NCBI GenBank assembly: GCA_009702045.1
Contig: WLIV01000004.1
Span: 62,001-126,000, forward strand
Length of the DNA stretch: 64,000 nt
Direction: 5' to 3'
From: Actinomycetota bacterium
GTDB lineage: Bacteria; Actinomycetota; Acidimicrobiia; Acidimicrobiales; Ilumatobacteraceae
Below are positions 28,044 to 36,792 of this stretch, piece after piece. The notes beneath the pieces are model-generated. The model had not been told where the DNA came from and ran no database searches. It saw only the letters and a program-made list of their open reading frames with translations. The translations under genes and the position numbers were made by a program. Numbering within the stretch: position 1 is the stretch's first letter; each line of letters opens with the position of its first letter.

Positions 28044-29933
28044 ATGGTTGCCCGCCCGCCTGCCGGAACGATTCCCGAGACCCCCGGTTCGTACCAGTTC
28101 AAGGACAAGGACGGGCGCGTCATCTATGTGGGTAAGGCGTCCAGCCTGCGTCAGCGACTGTCGAACTACTTCCAGGATCCGCGCAACTTGCACCCGCGCA
28201 CGGCGCAGATGGTGGCCACCGCAACGTCGGTGGAATGGATCGAGGTACGCAACGAGGTCGAGGCTTTGATGCTCGAGTACAGCCTCATCAAACAGCACCA
28301 CCCGCGCTTCAACGTGCGTCTCCGCGACGACAAGAGCTACCCGTTCCTTGCGGTCACGGTCGACGAGCAGTTTCCGCGAGCGCTGGTAATGCGCGGTCAC
28401 AAGCGCAAGGGCACTCGATACTTCGGCCCCTACGCACATGCGTACGCGATTCGCGAGACGCTCGACCTGTTGGTGCGCAGTTTCCCCATTCGTACGTGCA
28501 GCTCCAGCAAGTTCAATGAACATCAGCGTCTCGGTCGTCCGTGTCTGCTGTTTCACATCCAGAAATGCAGCGGACCGTGCGTGGGCGAGATCGACGAGAT
28601 GCCGTACCGCCAACTCGTGCAGGAGCTGTGCGACTTCCTCGATGGGGACACCGACGAGATCATCGGCCGGCTCGAGGCCGAGATGGCCGATGCGGCGAAG
28701 CTGCTGGAGTACGAGCGGGCGGCGCGTGTGCGCGACCGGTTGGCGTCGGTGCGGCGGGCGAGCGAGAAGCAGCAGATGGTCGGCGAGCGCAGTGAGGACA
28801 TCGACATCATTGGTCTTGCCGACGATGACTTGGAAGCTGCCGTTCAGGTGTTCTTCGTGCGCAAGGGTCGTGTGGTGGGCCGCAAGGGTTTCGTGCTCGA
28901 CAAGGTGGAGGAACTCACACCGGGTGGGCTGATCGACCGAATCCTCGAGTCGCTCTACGGCGATGATCCGCCAACTGGGGTGCCCAAGCAGGTACTTGTG
29001 CCGGTCGACCCTGACGACGCTGCCACCTACGAGGAATGGTTGACGCACCTGCGCGGCAGCCGAGTGCAGATTCGTGTGCCTCAGCGCGGCGACAAGCGCG
29101 AGCTACACGAGACCGTGACCCGTAACGCGAGTGAGGAGTTCATCCGCCACCGTTTGCGGCGCGCTGGCGACCACAACGCCCGAAGTCGGGCGCTCACCGA
29201 GTTGCAGGATCTGCTCGGGCTGCCAGAAGCGCCGTTACGGATTGAGTGCTACGACATGGCTCACCTGCAGGGCACGGATTACGTGGGCTCGATGGTGGTG
29301 CTGGAAGACGGACTGCCCAACAAGCGCGAGTACCGCCGGTTCAAGATCAAAGACGTCCCCGGCAACGACGACTACGCGGCGATGGAGGAAGTGCTCACCC
29401 GTCGCCTGCAGGCGTACCTCGATGAACGCGATCAGCCGCTGGATGACGACCTGCTCAGCCCTCAGGGGGGTCGACGCCCGAAACGGTTCGCGTATCCGCC
29501 GCAGTTGCTGTTGGTGGATGGCGGCAAGGGTCAGCTGGCGGTTGCCGAGCGGGTCGTGCGCAAGCTCGGCCTGTTCGACGAGATTCCGATCGCCTCGTTG
29601 GCCAAGCGGTTCGAGGAGGTGTTCCTCCCGGGCAACAGCGTTCCGGTGGAGGTGCCTCGCGGTAGCGATGCGTTGTTCATGTTGCAGCGAATCCGCGACG
29701 AAGCCCATCGTTTCGCCAACAGCTTTCACCGTGAGTTACGCGGGAAGCGGATGACCGTCAGTTCGCTCGACGGAATTCCCGGTTTGGGTGAAGCGCGCAA
29801 GAAGAAGCTGACACAAGCGATGGGCGGCGTGAATGCGGTCAAGGCCGCATCACTCGACGACCTCAAGGCGTTCACGTTCCTGCCCGACGCCGTCGCCGAA
29901 GCTATCCACACCAAGTTTCATCCCCCCGCCTGA
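28044..29933 (+). CDS. uvrC: Excinuclease ABC subunit C
   Basis: 629 residues. The N-terminal GIY-YIG nuclease (GSYQFKDKDGRVIYVGKASSL, in which GSY-YVG replaces GIY-YIG) makes the 3-prime cut. The UVR motif IIGRLEAEMADAAKLLEYERAARVRDRL binds UvrB. The RNase H-like nuclease (IECYDMAHLQGTDYVGSMVV) makes the 5-prime cut, and a helix-hairpin-helix pair (LDGIPGLGEARKKKLTQAMGGVNAVKAASLDDL) ends the protein. All functional parts are intact. With uvrA and uvrB nearby, the excision-repair set is complete. Confidence 0.97.
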   Translation: MVARPPAGTIPETPGSYQFKDKDGRVIYVGKASSLRQRLSNYFQDPRNLHPRTAQMVATATSVEWIEVRNEVEALMLEYSLIKQHHPRFNVRLRDDKSYPFLAVTVDEQFPRALVMRGHKRKGTRYFGPYAHAYAIRETLDLLVRSFPIRTCSSSKFNEHQRLGRPCLLFHIQKCSGPCVGEIDEMPYRQLVQELCDFLDGDTDEIIGRLEAEMADAAKLLEYERAARVRDRLASVRRASEKQQMVGERSEDIDIIGLADDDLEAAVQVFFVRKGRVVGRKGFVLDKVEELTPGGLIDRILESLYGDDPPTGVPKQVLVPVDPDDAATYEEWLTHLRGSRVQIRVPQRGDKRELHETVTRNASEEFIRHRLRRAGDHNARSRALTELQDLLGLPEAPLRIECYDMAHLQGTDYVGSMVVLEDGLPNKREYRRFKIKDVPGNDDYAAMEEVLTRRLQAYLDERDQPLDDDLLSPQGGRRPKRFAYPPQLLLVDGGKGQLAVAERVVRKLGLFDEIPIASLAKRFEEVFLPGNSVPVEVPRGSDALFMLQRIRDEAHRFANSFHRELRGKRMTVSSLDGIPGLGEARKKKLTQAMGGVNAVKAASLDDLKAFTFLPDAVAEAIHTKFHPPA

Positions 29934-29959
29934 CCCATCGGTGCCCGCCGCCCTTAGTT

Positions 29960-30067
29960 GGGCGCGTTTCGTGCCATTGCTGTCGTATGGGTGCGATTCG
30001 TGTCGAGGCTGCGCAGTTTTCGCGCCCGTGGGGGCTGGGGCGGTCACCAGCGGCACGAATCGCGCCC
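29960..30067. repeat. Three copies of a 16-bp motif, two direct and one inverted
   Basis: GGGCGCGTTTCGTGCC (29960-29975), GGGTGCGATTCGTGTC (29989-30004) and, on the other strand, GGGCGCGATTCGTGCC (30067-30052). The outer copies pair at 15 of 16 positions, so the segment could fold as a long stem-loop. It may be a degenerate intergenic repeat element. Confidence 0.6.
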
Positions 30068-30217
30068 GACCTGGAGGTGGAGTGGAGTGGAGGGGGGTGG
30101 GGGTGGGCGGTGATCGACCGACCAGAACGAGTGGTACCCATGCTGTTCGGCGAACTGGGCGACGGTCAGTGTCTCGTCCCAGGTGCGGTCGAACGAGGGC
30201 CACAGGGAGAACTTCAT
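30044..30217 (-). pseudogene. 5-prime remnant of an LLM-class (F420-type) oxidoreductase
   Basis: From ATG 30217 the minus strand reads MKFSLWPSFDRTWDETLTVA and then QFAEQHGYHSFWSVDH. That is the first strand, helix and second strand of luciferase-like F420-dependent oxidoreductases (compare [14 protein letters not shown]... at 55170). After residue 36 the frame passes into a proline run from the G-rich tract and stops at 30044. Only about 36 of the usual 300 residues remain. The break coincides with the G-rich and repeat sequence, so a deletion there is likely. Confidence 0.65.
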
Positions 30218-30227
30218 GACGGCACTC

Positions 30228-30233
30228 TAGATT
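30228..30233 (+). promoter_or_regulatory. -10 element (TAGATT) of the methyltransferase
   Basis: TAGATT lies 6 nt before GTG 30240; probable leaderless start. Confidence 0.45.
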
Positions 30234-30239
30234 GGTCGG

Positions 30240-30959
30240 GTGAGTGACAATCTTTGGGAGACCCACGCCGAATGGTGGATCGACGGCTTCACTGCCGGAG
30301 CCGATCCCGAGTATGAGGAGCAGATCCTCCCGCTCGCAGCACGTGAACTGCAGGGCGCCCGACGGGTGCTCGACGTCGGCTGTGGCGACGGTCAGGTCAG
30401 CCGCCTCGCAGCCAAACTCGGTGCAGAGGTGATCGGCATCGACCCGACGTGGAACTGCGTCAGCGTGGCTCATGAGCGCGGGATGGCGTCCTTCGCGCAG
30501 GCTGGCGCCGCGCAACTGCCCTTCGCCGACGGAACATTCGATGCGGTCGTGGCGTGCCTCGTGTTCGAGCACATTCGCGATGTCGATGCGGCCATCGCTG
30601 AGGTGGCCCGCGTGCTGCAGCAGGGCGGCACGTTCTGCTTCTTCCTGAATCACCCTCTGCTGCAGACCCCGAACAGCGGCTGGATCGACGATCAGTTCCT
30701 CGACCCGCCCGAGCAGTACTGGCGCATCGGCCCGTACCTCGTCGAGGACGAAACGATCGAGGAGGTGGAGAAGGACGTGTTCATCCCGTTCATCCACCGC
30801 CCGCTCAGTCGCTACATCAACACACTTGCCGACCACGGTCTGATGCTGCAGCGGATGGAAGAGCCGGCCCCGCCGCCCGGCTTTCTGGCAAAAGCCGAGG
30901 AGTACGCGGCGGCGTCCACGATCCCGCGCTTGTTGTACCTCCGCACGCGCAAGGTCTGA
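30240..30959 (+). CDS. Class I SAM-dependent methyltransferase
   Basis: 239 residues. Motif I is RVLDVGCGDGQVSRLAAKLG, then VIGIDPTWN, AQLPFADGTFDAVVACLVFEHI and ARVLQQGGTFCFFLNHPLL. This is the Methyltransf_11 group (small-molecule or lipid methylation). The C-terminal half (YWRIGPYLVEDETIEEV ... HRPLSRYINTLADHGL) is also typical of that group. Substrate unknown. GTG 30240 is supported by TAGATT 6 nt upstream. rapZ starts 19 bp after the stop. Confidence 0.9.
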   Translation: MSDNLWETHAEWWIDGFTAGADPEYEEQILPLAARELQGARRVLDVGCGDGQVSRLAAKLGAEVIGIDPTWNCVSVAHERGMASFAQAGAAQLPFADGTFDAVVACLVFEHIRDVDAAIAEVARVLQQGGTFCFFLNHPLLQTPNSGWIDDQFLDPPEQYWRIGPYLVEDETIEEVEKDVFIPFIHRPLSRYINTLADHGLMLQRMEEPAPPPGFLAKAEEYAAASTIPRLLYLRTRKV

Positions 30960-30965
30960 ACGACC

Positions 30966-30971
30966 TACGAT
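30966..30971 (+). promoter_or_regulatory. -10 element (TACGAT) of rapZ
   Basis: TACGAT lies 7 nt before ATG 30979; probable leaderless start. Confidence 0.45.
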
Positions 30972-30978
30972 CAACTCG

Positions 30979-31827
30979 ATGGCCGACATCCTCCTCATCA
31001 CCGGCTTGTCCGGGGCCGGGCGCTCTGGTGCTGCAGCCGTGCTGGAAGACCTCGGTTGGTATGTCATCGACAATCTGCCCACGAGCCTTGTGGACACGAT
31101 CGTGGAGCTGGTCAGCAAGCCGGGCAGCGATATCGAGCGCCTCGCGCTAGTTGCCGGACGACAGCACGTAGAGCTGCTCCCGAAGGTGGCGGCGCTGCGC
31201 GCTCAGGGCCACCGTGTTCGCCTGCTGTTTCTCGATGCGCACACAGGCGCGCTCGTGAAGCGGTACGACGCCACCCGGCGCAAACACCCACTCGACGGTG
31301 AGGCGCCCGGACTCGTGGAGGCCATCGAGCTGGAACGCGAGTTGCTGCAACCCGTGCGCAGTGCGGCCGACCTTGTCATCGACACGACCGAGCTGAACGT
31401 GCACCAGCTGAAAGCCAAGTTGGTCTCAGCATTCGATCAGGCGGGCGATGATCAGCGTCTGCAGATCGCCATTGAGAGCTTCGGCTTCAAACATGGTCTG
31501 CCGATCGATGCCGACGTCGTGATGGATGTGCGCTTCTTGCCGAACCCGCACTGGGATGAAGCGCTGCGGCCGCTCACCGGGCACGACCCTGCGGTGCGCG
31601 ACTTCGTGCTCGAGCGGGCGCAGGCCAACGACTTCCTCGAACGCTTTTCGGGGATGATCCTCGGGCTGCTCCCGGCCTACGAGCAGGAAGGTAAGAGCTA
31701 CCTGACCGTGGCATTCGGCTGCACCGGCGGTCGGCATCGCAGCGTCGCCGTCGCCGAAGACCTCGCCAGCCGCCTTCGTGATCGCGGGTACGCGGTGCGC
31801 GTCGGCCATCGCGATCTCAGCCGCTGA
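30979..31827 (+). CDS. rapZ: RapZ-family nucleotide-binding protein
   Basis: 282 residues. The P-loop is GLSGAGRSGAAAVLEDLGWYVIDNLP (Gly replaces the usual Thr/Ser after GRS). The conserved C-terminal half has FGFKHGLPIDADVVMDVRFLPNPHW and VAFGCTGGRHRSVAVAEDL. RapZ binds nucleotides and, in enterobacteria, sRNAs controlling glucosamine-6-phosphate synthase; its actinobacterial role is less clear. In most actinobacteria yvcK and whiA follow; here gap follows directly. Confidence 0.94.
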   Translation: MADILLITGLSGAGRSGAAAVLEDLGWYVIDNLPTSLVDTIVELVSKPGSDIERLALVAGRQHVELLPKVAALRAQGHRVRLLFLDAHTGALVKRYDATRRKHPLDGEAPGLVEAIELERELLQPVRSAADLVIDTTELNVHQLKAKLVSAFDQAGDDQRLQIAIESFGFKHGLPIDADVVMDVRFLPNPHWDEALRPLTGHDPAVRDFVLERAQANDFLERFSGMILGLLPAYEQEGKSYLTVAFGCTGGRHRSVAVAEDLASRLRDRGYAVRVGHRDLSR

Positions 31828-31861
31828 CCCGGCAACTTGGGAGTCGCCCCTGCTCGGATGA

Positions 31862-32929
<1,068 letters not shown>

Positions 32930-32931
32930 CG

Positions 32932-34044
32932 ATGAGCCGCATCCCCACACTCGCCGATCTCGGTGACGTGCGCGGGAAGCGGGTCTTGGTGCGAACCGAC
33001 TTCAACGTCCCTATGGACGGTGGCGTCATCACCGACGATTTCCGCATCCGCGCCGCGTTGCCCACGATCAACTGGCTCACTGAACGCGGAGCGACGGTCG
33101 TCACGGCTTCGCACCTCGGTCGCCCAAAGGGGCAACCGAACCCGAACTATTCGATGGACGCGGTGCGAGTTCGCCTCGCTGAGCTCGCGCCCGGCGTCGA
33201 ACTGCTGGAGAACCTGCGTTTCGATGCGGGTGAGGAAGGCAACGATCCGGCGTTCGTCGCCAAGATCACCGATGGGATCGACATGTATGTCGACGACGCG
33301 TTCGGCGCATGCCACCGCGCCCATGCCAGCATCGTCGGCCCACCCAAGAGCCTTCCGTCGGCGATGGGGTTGCTGTTGCAGAAGGAGGTCGAGGTACTCC
33401 TCGGCCTACGAAACGCTCCGAAGCACCCGTTCGTCGCAGTGCTCGGTGGCAGCAAGATCTCCGACAAGCTCGGCGTCGTCGAGGCATTGCTGAACACGGT
33501 CGATGCGCTGGTCATCGGTGGCGCGATGTGCTTCACGTTCCTGGCGGCGCAGGGCTACTCGATCGGCGATTCGCTGTTCGAGCCCGATCAGGTGGCGACG
33601 TGTACGCGTCTGCTCGCACAGTCGGCCGCCAGCGGCAAGACGATTCATCTCCCCGACGACCTTGTCGGTGTCGACGCAGCCGGTAGCTTCGCCACGTTCG
33701 GGCGCTCGCTGCCTGACGGCGCCAAGGGTTTCGACATCGGCCCCGGTTCGGCGGCAGCGTTCAGCGACGTGATCATGGATGCCCGTACCGTGTTCTGGAA
33801 TGGGCCGATGGGCATGTTCGAGGACCCGCGCTTCGAGGCCGGTACGCGCACCGTCGCCCAGGCGATGGCCGATACCAAGGCATTCACCGTCGTCGGCGGT
33901 GGCGACAGCGCTGCGGCGCTGGCGCAGTTCCGTCTCGACGAAGAGGTCGACCACGTCAGCACTGGCGGAGGTGCCTCGCTCGAACTCCTCGAGCTCGGCG
34001 ATCTGCCCGGTCTTGCCGCTCTGAGGGGAGCCCCCAATGCGTAA
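32932..34044 (+). CDS. pgk: Phosphoglycerate kinase (compact form)
   Basis: 370 residues against the usual 385-400. RVLVRTDFNVPMDGG, SHLGRPKG, LLENLRFDAGEE, VLGGSKISDKLGVVE, FWNGPMGMFE and VVGGGDSAAALAQF are all present, so catalysis should be intact. The shortfall lies between SHLGRPKG and LLENLRF, where about 20 residues of the N-terminal domain are missing. It makes ATP and 3-phosphoglycerate. The 3-prime end overlaps tpiA by 8 nt. Confidence 0.96.
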   Translation: MSRIPTLADLGDVRGKRVLVRTDFNVPMDGGVITDDFRIRAALPTINWLTERGATVVTASHLGRPKGQPNPNYSMDAVRVRLAELAPGVELLENLRFDAGEEGNDPAFVAKITDGIDMYVDDAFGACHRAHASIVGPPKSLPSAMGLLLQKEVEVLLGLRNAPKHPFVAVLGGSKISDKLGVVEALLNTVDALVIGGAMCFTFLAAQGYSIGDSLFEPDQVATCTRLLAQSAASGKTIHLPDDLVGVDAAGSFATFGRSLPDGAKGFDIGPGSAAAFSDVIMDARTVFWNGPMGMFEDPRFEAGTRTVAQAMADTKAFTVVGGGDSAAALAQFRLDEEVDHVSTGGGASLELLELGDLPGLAALRGAPNA

Positions 34045-34804
34045 GCCACTCATCTCCGGCAACTGGAAGATGAACCATAACCACTTCGAGGCCATCCAAT
34101 CGGTACAGAAGTTGGCCTATCTGGTGGGCAAGCACGAGCTGGAGTCTGCCGATGTCAGCATCCATCCACCGTTCACCGACATCCGCAGTGTGCAGACGGT
34201 GATCGACAGCGACAAGCTCGGATACGCCCTCGGTGCGCAGCATTGTCATTGGGATGAAAAGGGAGCGTTCACCGGCGAGGTGTCGCCGGTGTTTCTCCAG
34301 AAGCTGGGCGTGCAGTACGTCATCGCCGGTCACAGCGAGCGTCGCGAGATCTTCGGCGAAACCGATGAGATGGTTCACAAGAAGGTCGCGTCCATCCAGG
34401 GCCACGGTATGACGCCGATTCTGTGCTGCGGAGAGACCCTCGAGGAGCGTGAAGCGGGTCATACCGAGAGCAAGGTGCTCGGGCAGGTGAAGGCTGGCCT
34501 GGCCGGCCGGACGTCGCAGCAGATCGGCGCGCTCGTCATCGCCTACGAGCCCATCTGGGCGATCGGCACTGGGCGCACTGCCACGAGCGACGATGCACAG
34601 CAGGTGTGCGCTGCAATCCGAGTCTGTGTAGCGGAGATCGCCAACGCCGAAGCCGCCGCGAACGTCCGCATCCAGTATGGCGGCAGCGTCAAGGGCAGCA
34701 ACATCGCCGAGTTGATCGCGATGCCCGACATCGATGGCGCCCTCGTCGGTGGCGCCAGCCTCGACGCGGACGAGTTCGCACGTATCTGCAAACTCGGTCG
34801 CTGA
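34037..34804 (+). CDS. tpiA: Triosephosphate isomerase
   Basis: 255 residues. Substrate Lys in SGNWKMN, catalytic His in IAGHSERR, catalytic Glu in IAYEPIWAIGTGRTA (loop 6 included), and phosphate site IQYGGSVKGSN. It interconverts dihydroxyacetone phosphate and glyceraldehyde-3-phosphate. ATG 34037 lies inside the last codons of pgk, so translation is coupled. A small hairpin (GGCAGT-CGGT-ACTGCC, 34820-34835) follows and may end the operon weakly. Confidence 0.97.
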   Translation: MRKPLISGNWKMNHNHFEAIQSVQKLAYLVGKHELESADVSIHPPFTDIRSVQTVIDSDKLGYALGAQHCHWDEKGAFTGEVSPVFLQKLGVQYVIAGHSERREIFGETDEMVHKKVASIQGHGMTPILCCGETLEEREAGHTESKVLGQVKAGLAGRTSQQIGALVIAYEPIWAIGTGRTATSDDAQQVCAAIRVCVAEIANAEAAANVRIQYGGSVKGSNIAELIAMPDIDGALVGGASLDADEFARICKLGR

Positions 34805-34837
34805 GCCGTACGCCCAGAAGGCAGTCGGTACTGCCCG

Positions 34838-34854
34838 GTAACAGGCCGTGTTAC
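34838..34854. promoter_or_regulatory. Palindrome at the oligopeptide operon promoter
   Basis: GTAACA-GGCCG-TGTTAC is a perfect 6-bp inverted repeat with a 5-nt centre. It overlaps the candidate -10 TACTGT (34852-34857), so a bound protein would block transcription. Confidence 0.4.
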
Positions 34855-34857
34855 TGT
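34852..34857 (+). promoter_or_regulatory. -10 element (TACTGT) of the oligopeptide ABC operon
   Basis: TACTGT lies about 100 nt before ATG 34956 and implies a long leader. The same GTTACTGT octamer recurs upstream of the tautomerase gene (42033-42040). Confidence 0.35.
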
Positions 34858-34955
34858 TCGCTCGCCCGGACTGCTCGGGGAGGACAGTTCGTGCGCTGGG
34901 ACGACCATGGTATTCCCGAATCCAACCTCCCTCCGTTGAACCTAGGAGGACACCA

Positions 34956-36716
34956 ATGAGGACCACGAAGCGCGGCAAACTTGCTGTTATCGCGGTTGGC
35001 TTGGCCCTTGTGGCTGCTGCCTGCAGCGACAGCAAGGACACCAAGACCACCGCTCCGCCAGCGAAGGGTGGCACGATTACCTACGCCGCTGAGCAGGAGT
35101 TCTACACCTACAACAACGGCACGTCGGACGGTAACGCGTTCGCCAATGCGCTCGTGTTGAACCCGGTGCAGCCGTCCACGTTCTACTTCGACGACAAGGC
35201 CGCCTTGGTCATGTCGACCGACCTGCTCGATTCGGCCGAGCTCACCAGCACCAGCCCGGAGACCGTGGTCTACAAGATCAAGGCCGACGCAGTCTGGAGC
35301 GATGGTGTGGCCGTCGATTGCAAGGACTTCCAGCTGGCCTGGATCTCGAGCAACGGCACGCTGACCCAGCAGGGCAGTGACGGCACCCCCGTCACCGATC
35401 CCGATTCTGGCACGTCCGTGCTGCTGTTCAACACTGCCAGCACGACCGGCTACGAGAACATCAAGTCCGTCGAGTGCGCCGATGGCGGCAAGACCGTCAC
35501 CGCCACCTACGACAAGAACTTCTCCGACTGGAACGCTCTGTTCTCCGGTCTGATCCCGGCCCACGTGGTCGAGGCGAAGTCCGGCGTTGCCGACATCGCC
35601 AAGGCGTACGCAGACAAGAACATGGCCGACCTGGCCAAGGCCGCTGAGTTCTGGAACACCGGCTTCACGGCCGACAAGGGCATCGACCCCACCGTGATGG
35701 TGTCGGCCGGCCCGTTCATGATCACGTCGTTCACCCCTGGTGAGAGCGTCGTGCTCGAGAAGAACCCCAAGTGGTGGGGTACCCCCGCCCTGGCAGACAG
35801 CATCGTCTTCCGTCTGATCGACGACGCCACGCAGCAGCCGATCGCCCTGCAGAACAAGGAAGTCCAGGTCATCACCCCGCAGCCGAACCCCGATCTGCTC
35901 GCGCAGCTCGAGGGCGTCTCGGGCGCTGAGGTCAAGGTCGATGGTGGCTACACCTACGAGCACATGGACTTCAACTTCGCCAGCCCGCTGACGAAGCAGC
36001 TGCCCGTGCGTCAGGCGTTCGCACTCTGCCTGCCCCGCCAGGAGATCGTCGACAAGCTCATCATTCCGGTGAACCCGAGTGCAGTCGTGGTGAACAACCA
36101 CTTCTACTTCCCGTTCCAGTCGGAGTACGTCGACAACGCGGGTGACTATGCCAAGGTCGACATCGCCAAGGCAAAGTCGACCCTCGAGGCCGATGGTTGG
36201 GCCTTGGGATCGGACGGTATCTACGCCAAGGGCGGCACTCGCCTGTCGATGAAGATCGCCCGCAAGGATCCGAACCCCCGTCGTGCCAGCGAAGTGCAGC
36301 TCACCGCCGCCTCCTGCAAGGAAGCCGGTATCGAGATCATCGACCAGCCGAATGAAGACATCTTCAGCAACATCCTACCCACCGGCCAGTACGAGATCGC
36401 ACTGTTCGCCTGGGTCGGCAGCCCGCTGCAGTCCAGCCAGAAGGCGATCTTCACCACTGGTGGCAGCTCGAACTTCGGCCAGTACACCAACACGAAGCTC
36501 GACCCGTACCTCGATCAGCTGACGACCGAGCTCGACCCGGCCAAGCTGGCCGCAGCTGCCGACGCCGCCGACAAGCTGGTGTGGGCTGACGTGGCGACCA
36601 TCCCGATCTTCCAGTTCCCCGACCTCACGGCTACGGACGGCACCGTCACTGGTGTCATCTACAACCCGACGCAGGCCGGAATCACCTGGAACGCTCAGCT
36701 CTGGTCGCTGAAGTAA
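34956..36716 (+). CDS. Oligopeptide/nickel-type ABC transporter substrate-binding lipoprotein
   Basis: 586 residues, SBP_bac_5 family. Basic N terminus, hydrophobic stretch LAVIAVGLALVAAA and lipobox Cys23. Mature features: ITYAAEQEFYTYNN, VVYKIKADAVWSDGVAVDCKDFQLAW, and PLTKQLPVRQAFALCLPRQEIVD. The protein is anchored outside the membrane and hands ligand to the DppB/DppC-type channel. Very strong ribosome site AGGAGGA 5 nt before ATG. A 14-bp hairpin after the stop should keep its level above the downstream genes. Confidence 0.94.
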   Translation: MRTTKRGKLAVIAVGLALVAAACSDSKDTKTTAPPAKGGTITYAAEQEFYTYNNGTSDGNAFANALVLNPVQPSTFYFDDKAALVMSTDLLDSAELTSTSPETVVYKIKADAVWSDGVAVDCKDFQLAWISSNGTLTQQGSDGTPVTDPDSGTSVLLFNTASTTGYENIKSVECADGGKTVTATYDKNFSDWNALFSGLIPAHVVEAKSGVADIAKAYADKNMADLAKAAEFWNTGFTADKGIDPTVMVSAGPFMITSFTPGESVVLEKNPKWWGTPALADSIVFRLIDDATQQPIALQNKEVQVITPQPNPDLLAQLEGVSGAEVKVDGGYTYEHMDFNFASPLTKQLPVRQAFALCLPRQEIVDKLIIPVNPSAVVVNNHFYFPFQSEYVDNAGDYAKVDIAKAKSTLEADGWALGSDGIYAKGGTRLSMKIARKDPNPRRASEVQLTAASCKEAGIEIIDQPNEDIFSNILPTGQYEIALFAWVGSPLQSSQKAIFTTGGSSNFGQYTNTKLDPYLDQLTTELDPAKLAAAADAADKLVWADVATIPIFQFPDLTATDGTVTGVIYNPTQAGITWNAQLWSLK

Positions 36717-36741
36717 CCCTTTAGAGTCCAACCGAATGAGT

Positions 36742-36774
36742 CCTCGGGGAGGGTGCTCAGCACCCTCCCCGAGG
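36742..36774 (+). terminator. Intra-operon hairpin (attenuator / mRNA stabiliser)
   Basis: CCTCGGGGAGGGTG (36742-36755) and CACCCTCCCCGAGG (36761-36774) pair perfectly over 14 bp around CTCAG. It lies between the binding-protein and permease genes; no T-run follows. Such hairpins partly stop transcription or protect the 5-prime mRNA. Confidence 0.75.
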
Positions 36775-36792
36775 CCCGTTCATACGACGCCC

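Larger units (their letters stand above)
29934..30239. other. Intergenic region with repeats, a G-rich tract and a gene remnant
   Basis: 306 bp between uvrC and a methyltransferase without an intact gene. It holds three copies of a 16-bp repeat (29960-30067), a G-rich tract (30085-30108) and the 5-prime remnant of a luciferase-like gene on the minus strand (30044-30217). The methyltransferase promoter is at the right edge. Confidence 0.7.

Noticed and set aside
29850-31118. 422-codon minus-strand frame across the uvrC-rapZ gap
   Set aside because: It is mostly antisense to uvrC, the methyltransferase and rapZ. The only meaningful protein signal on that strand is the short LLM remnant in another frame.
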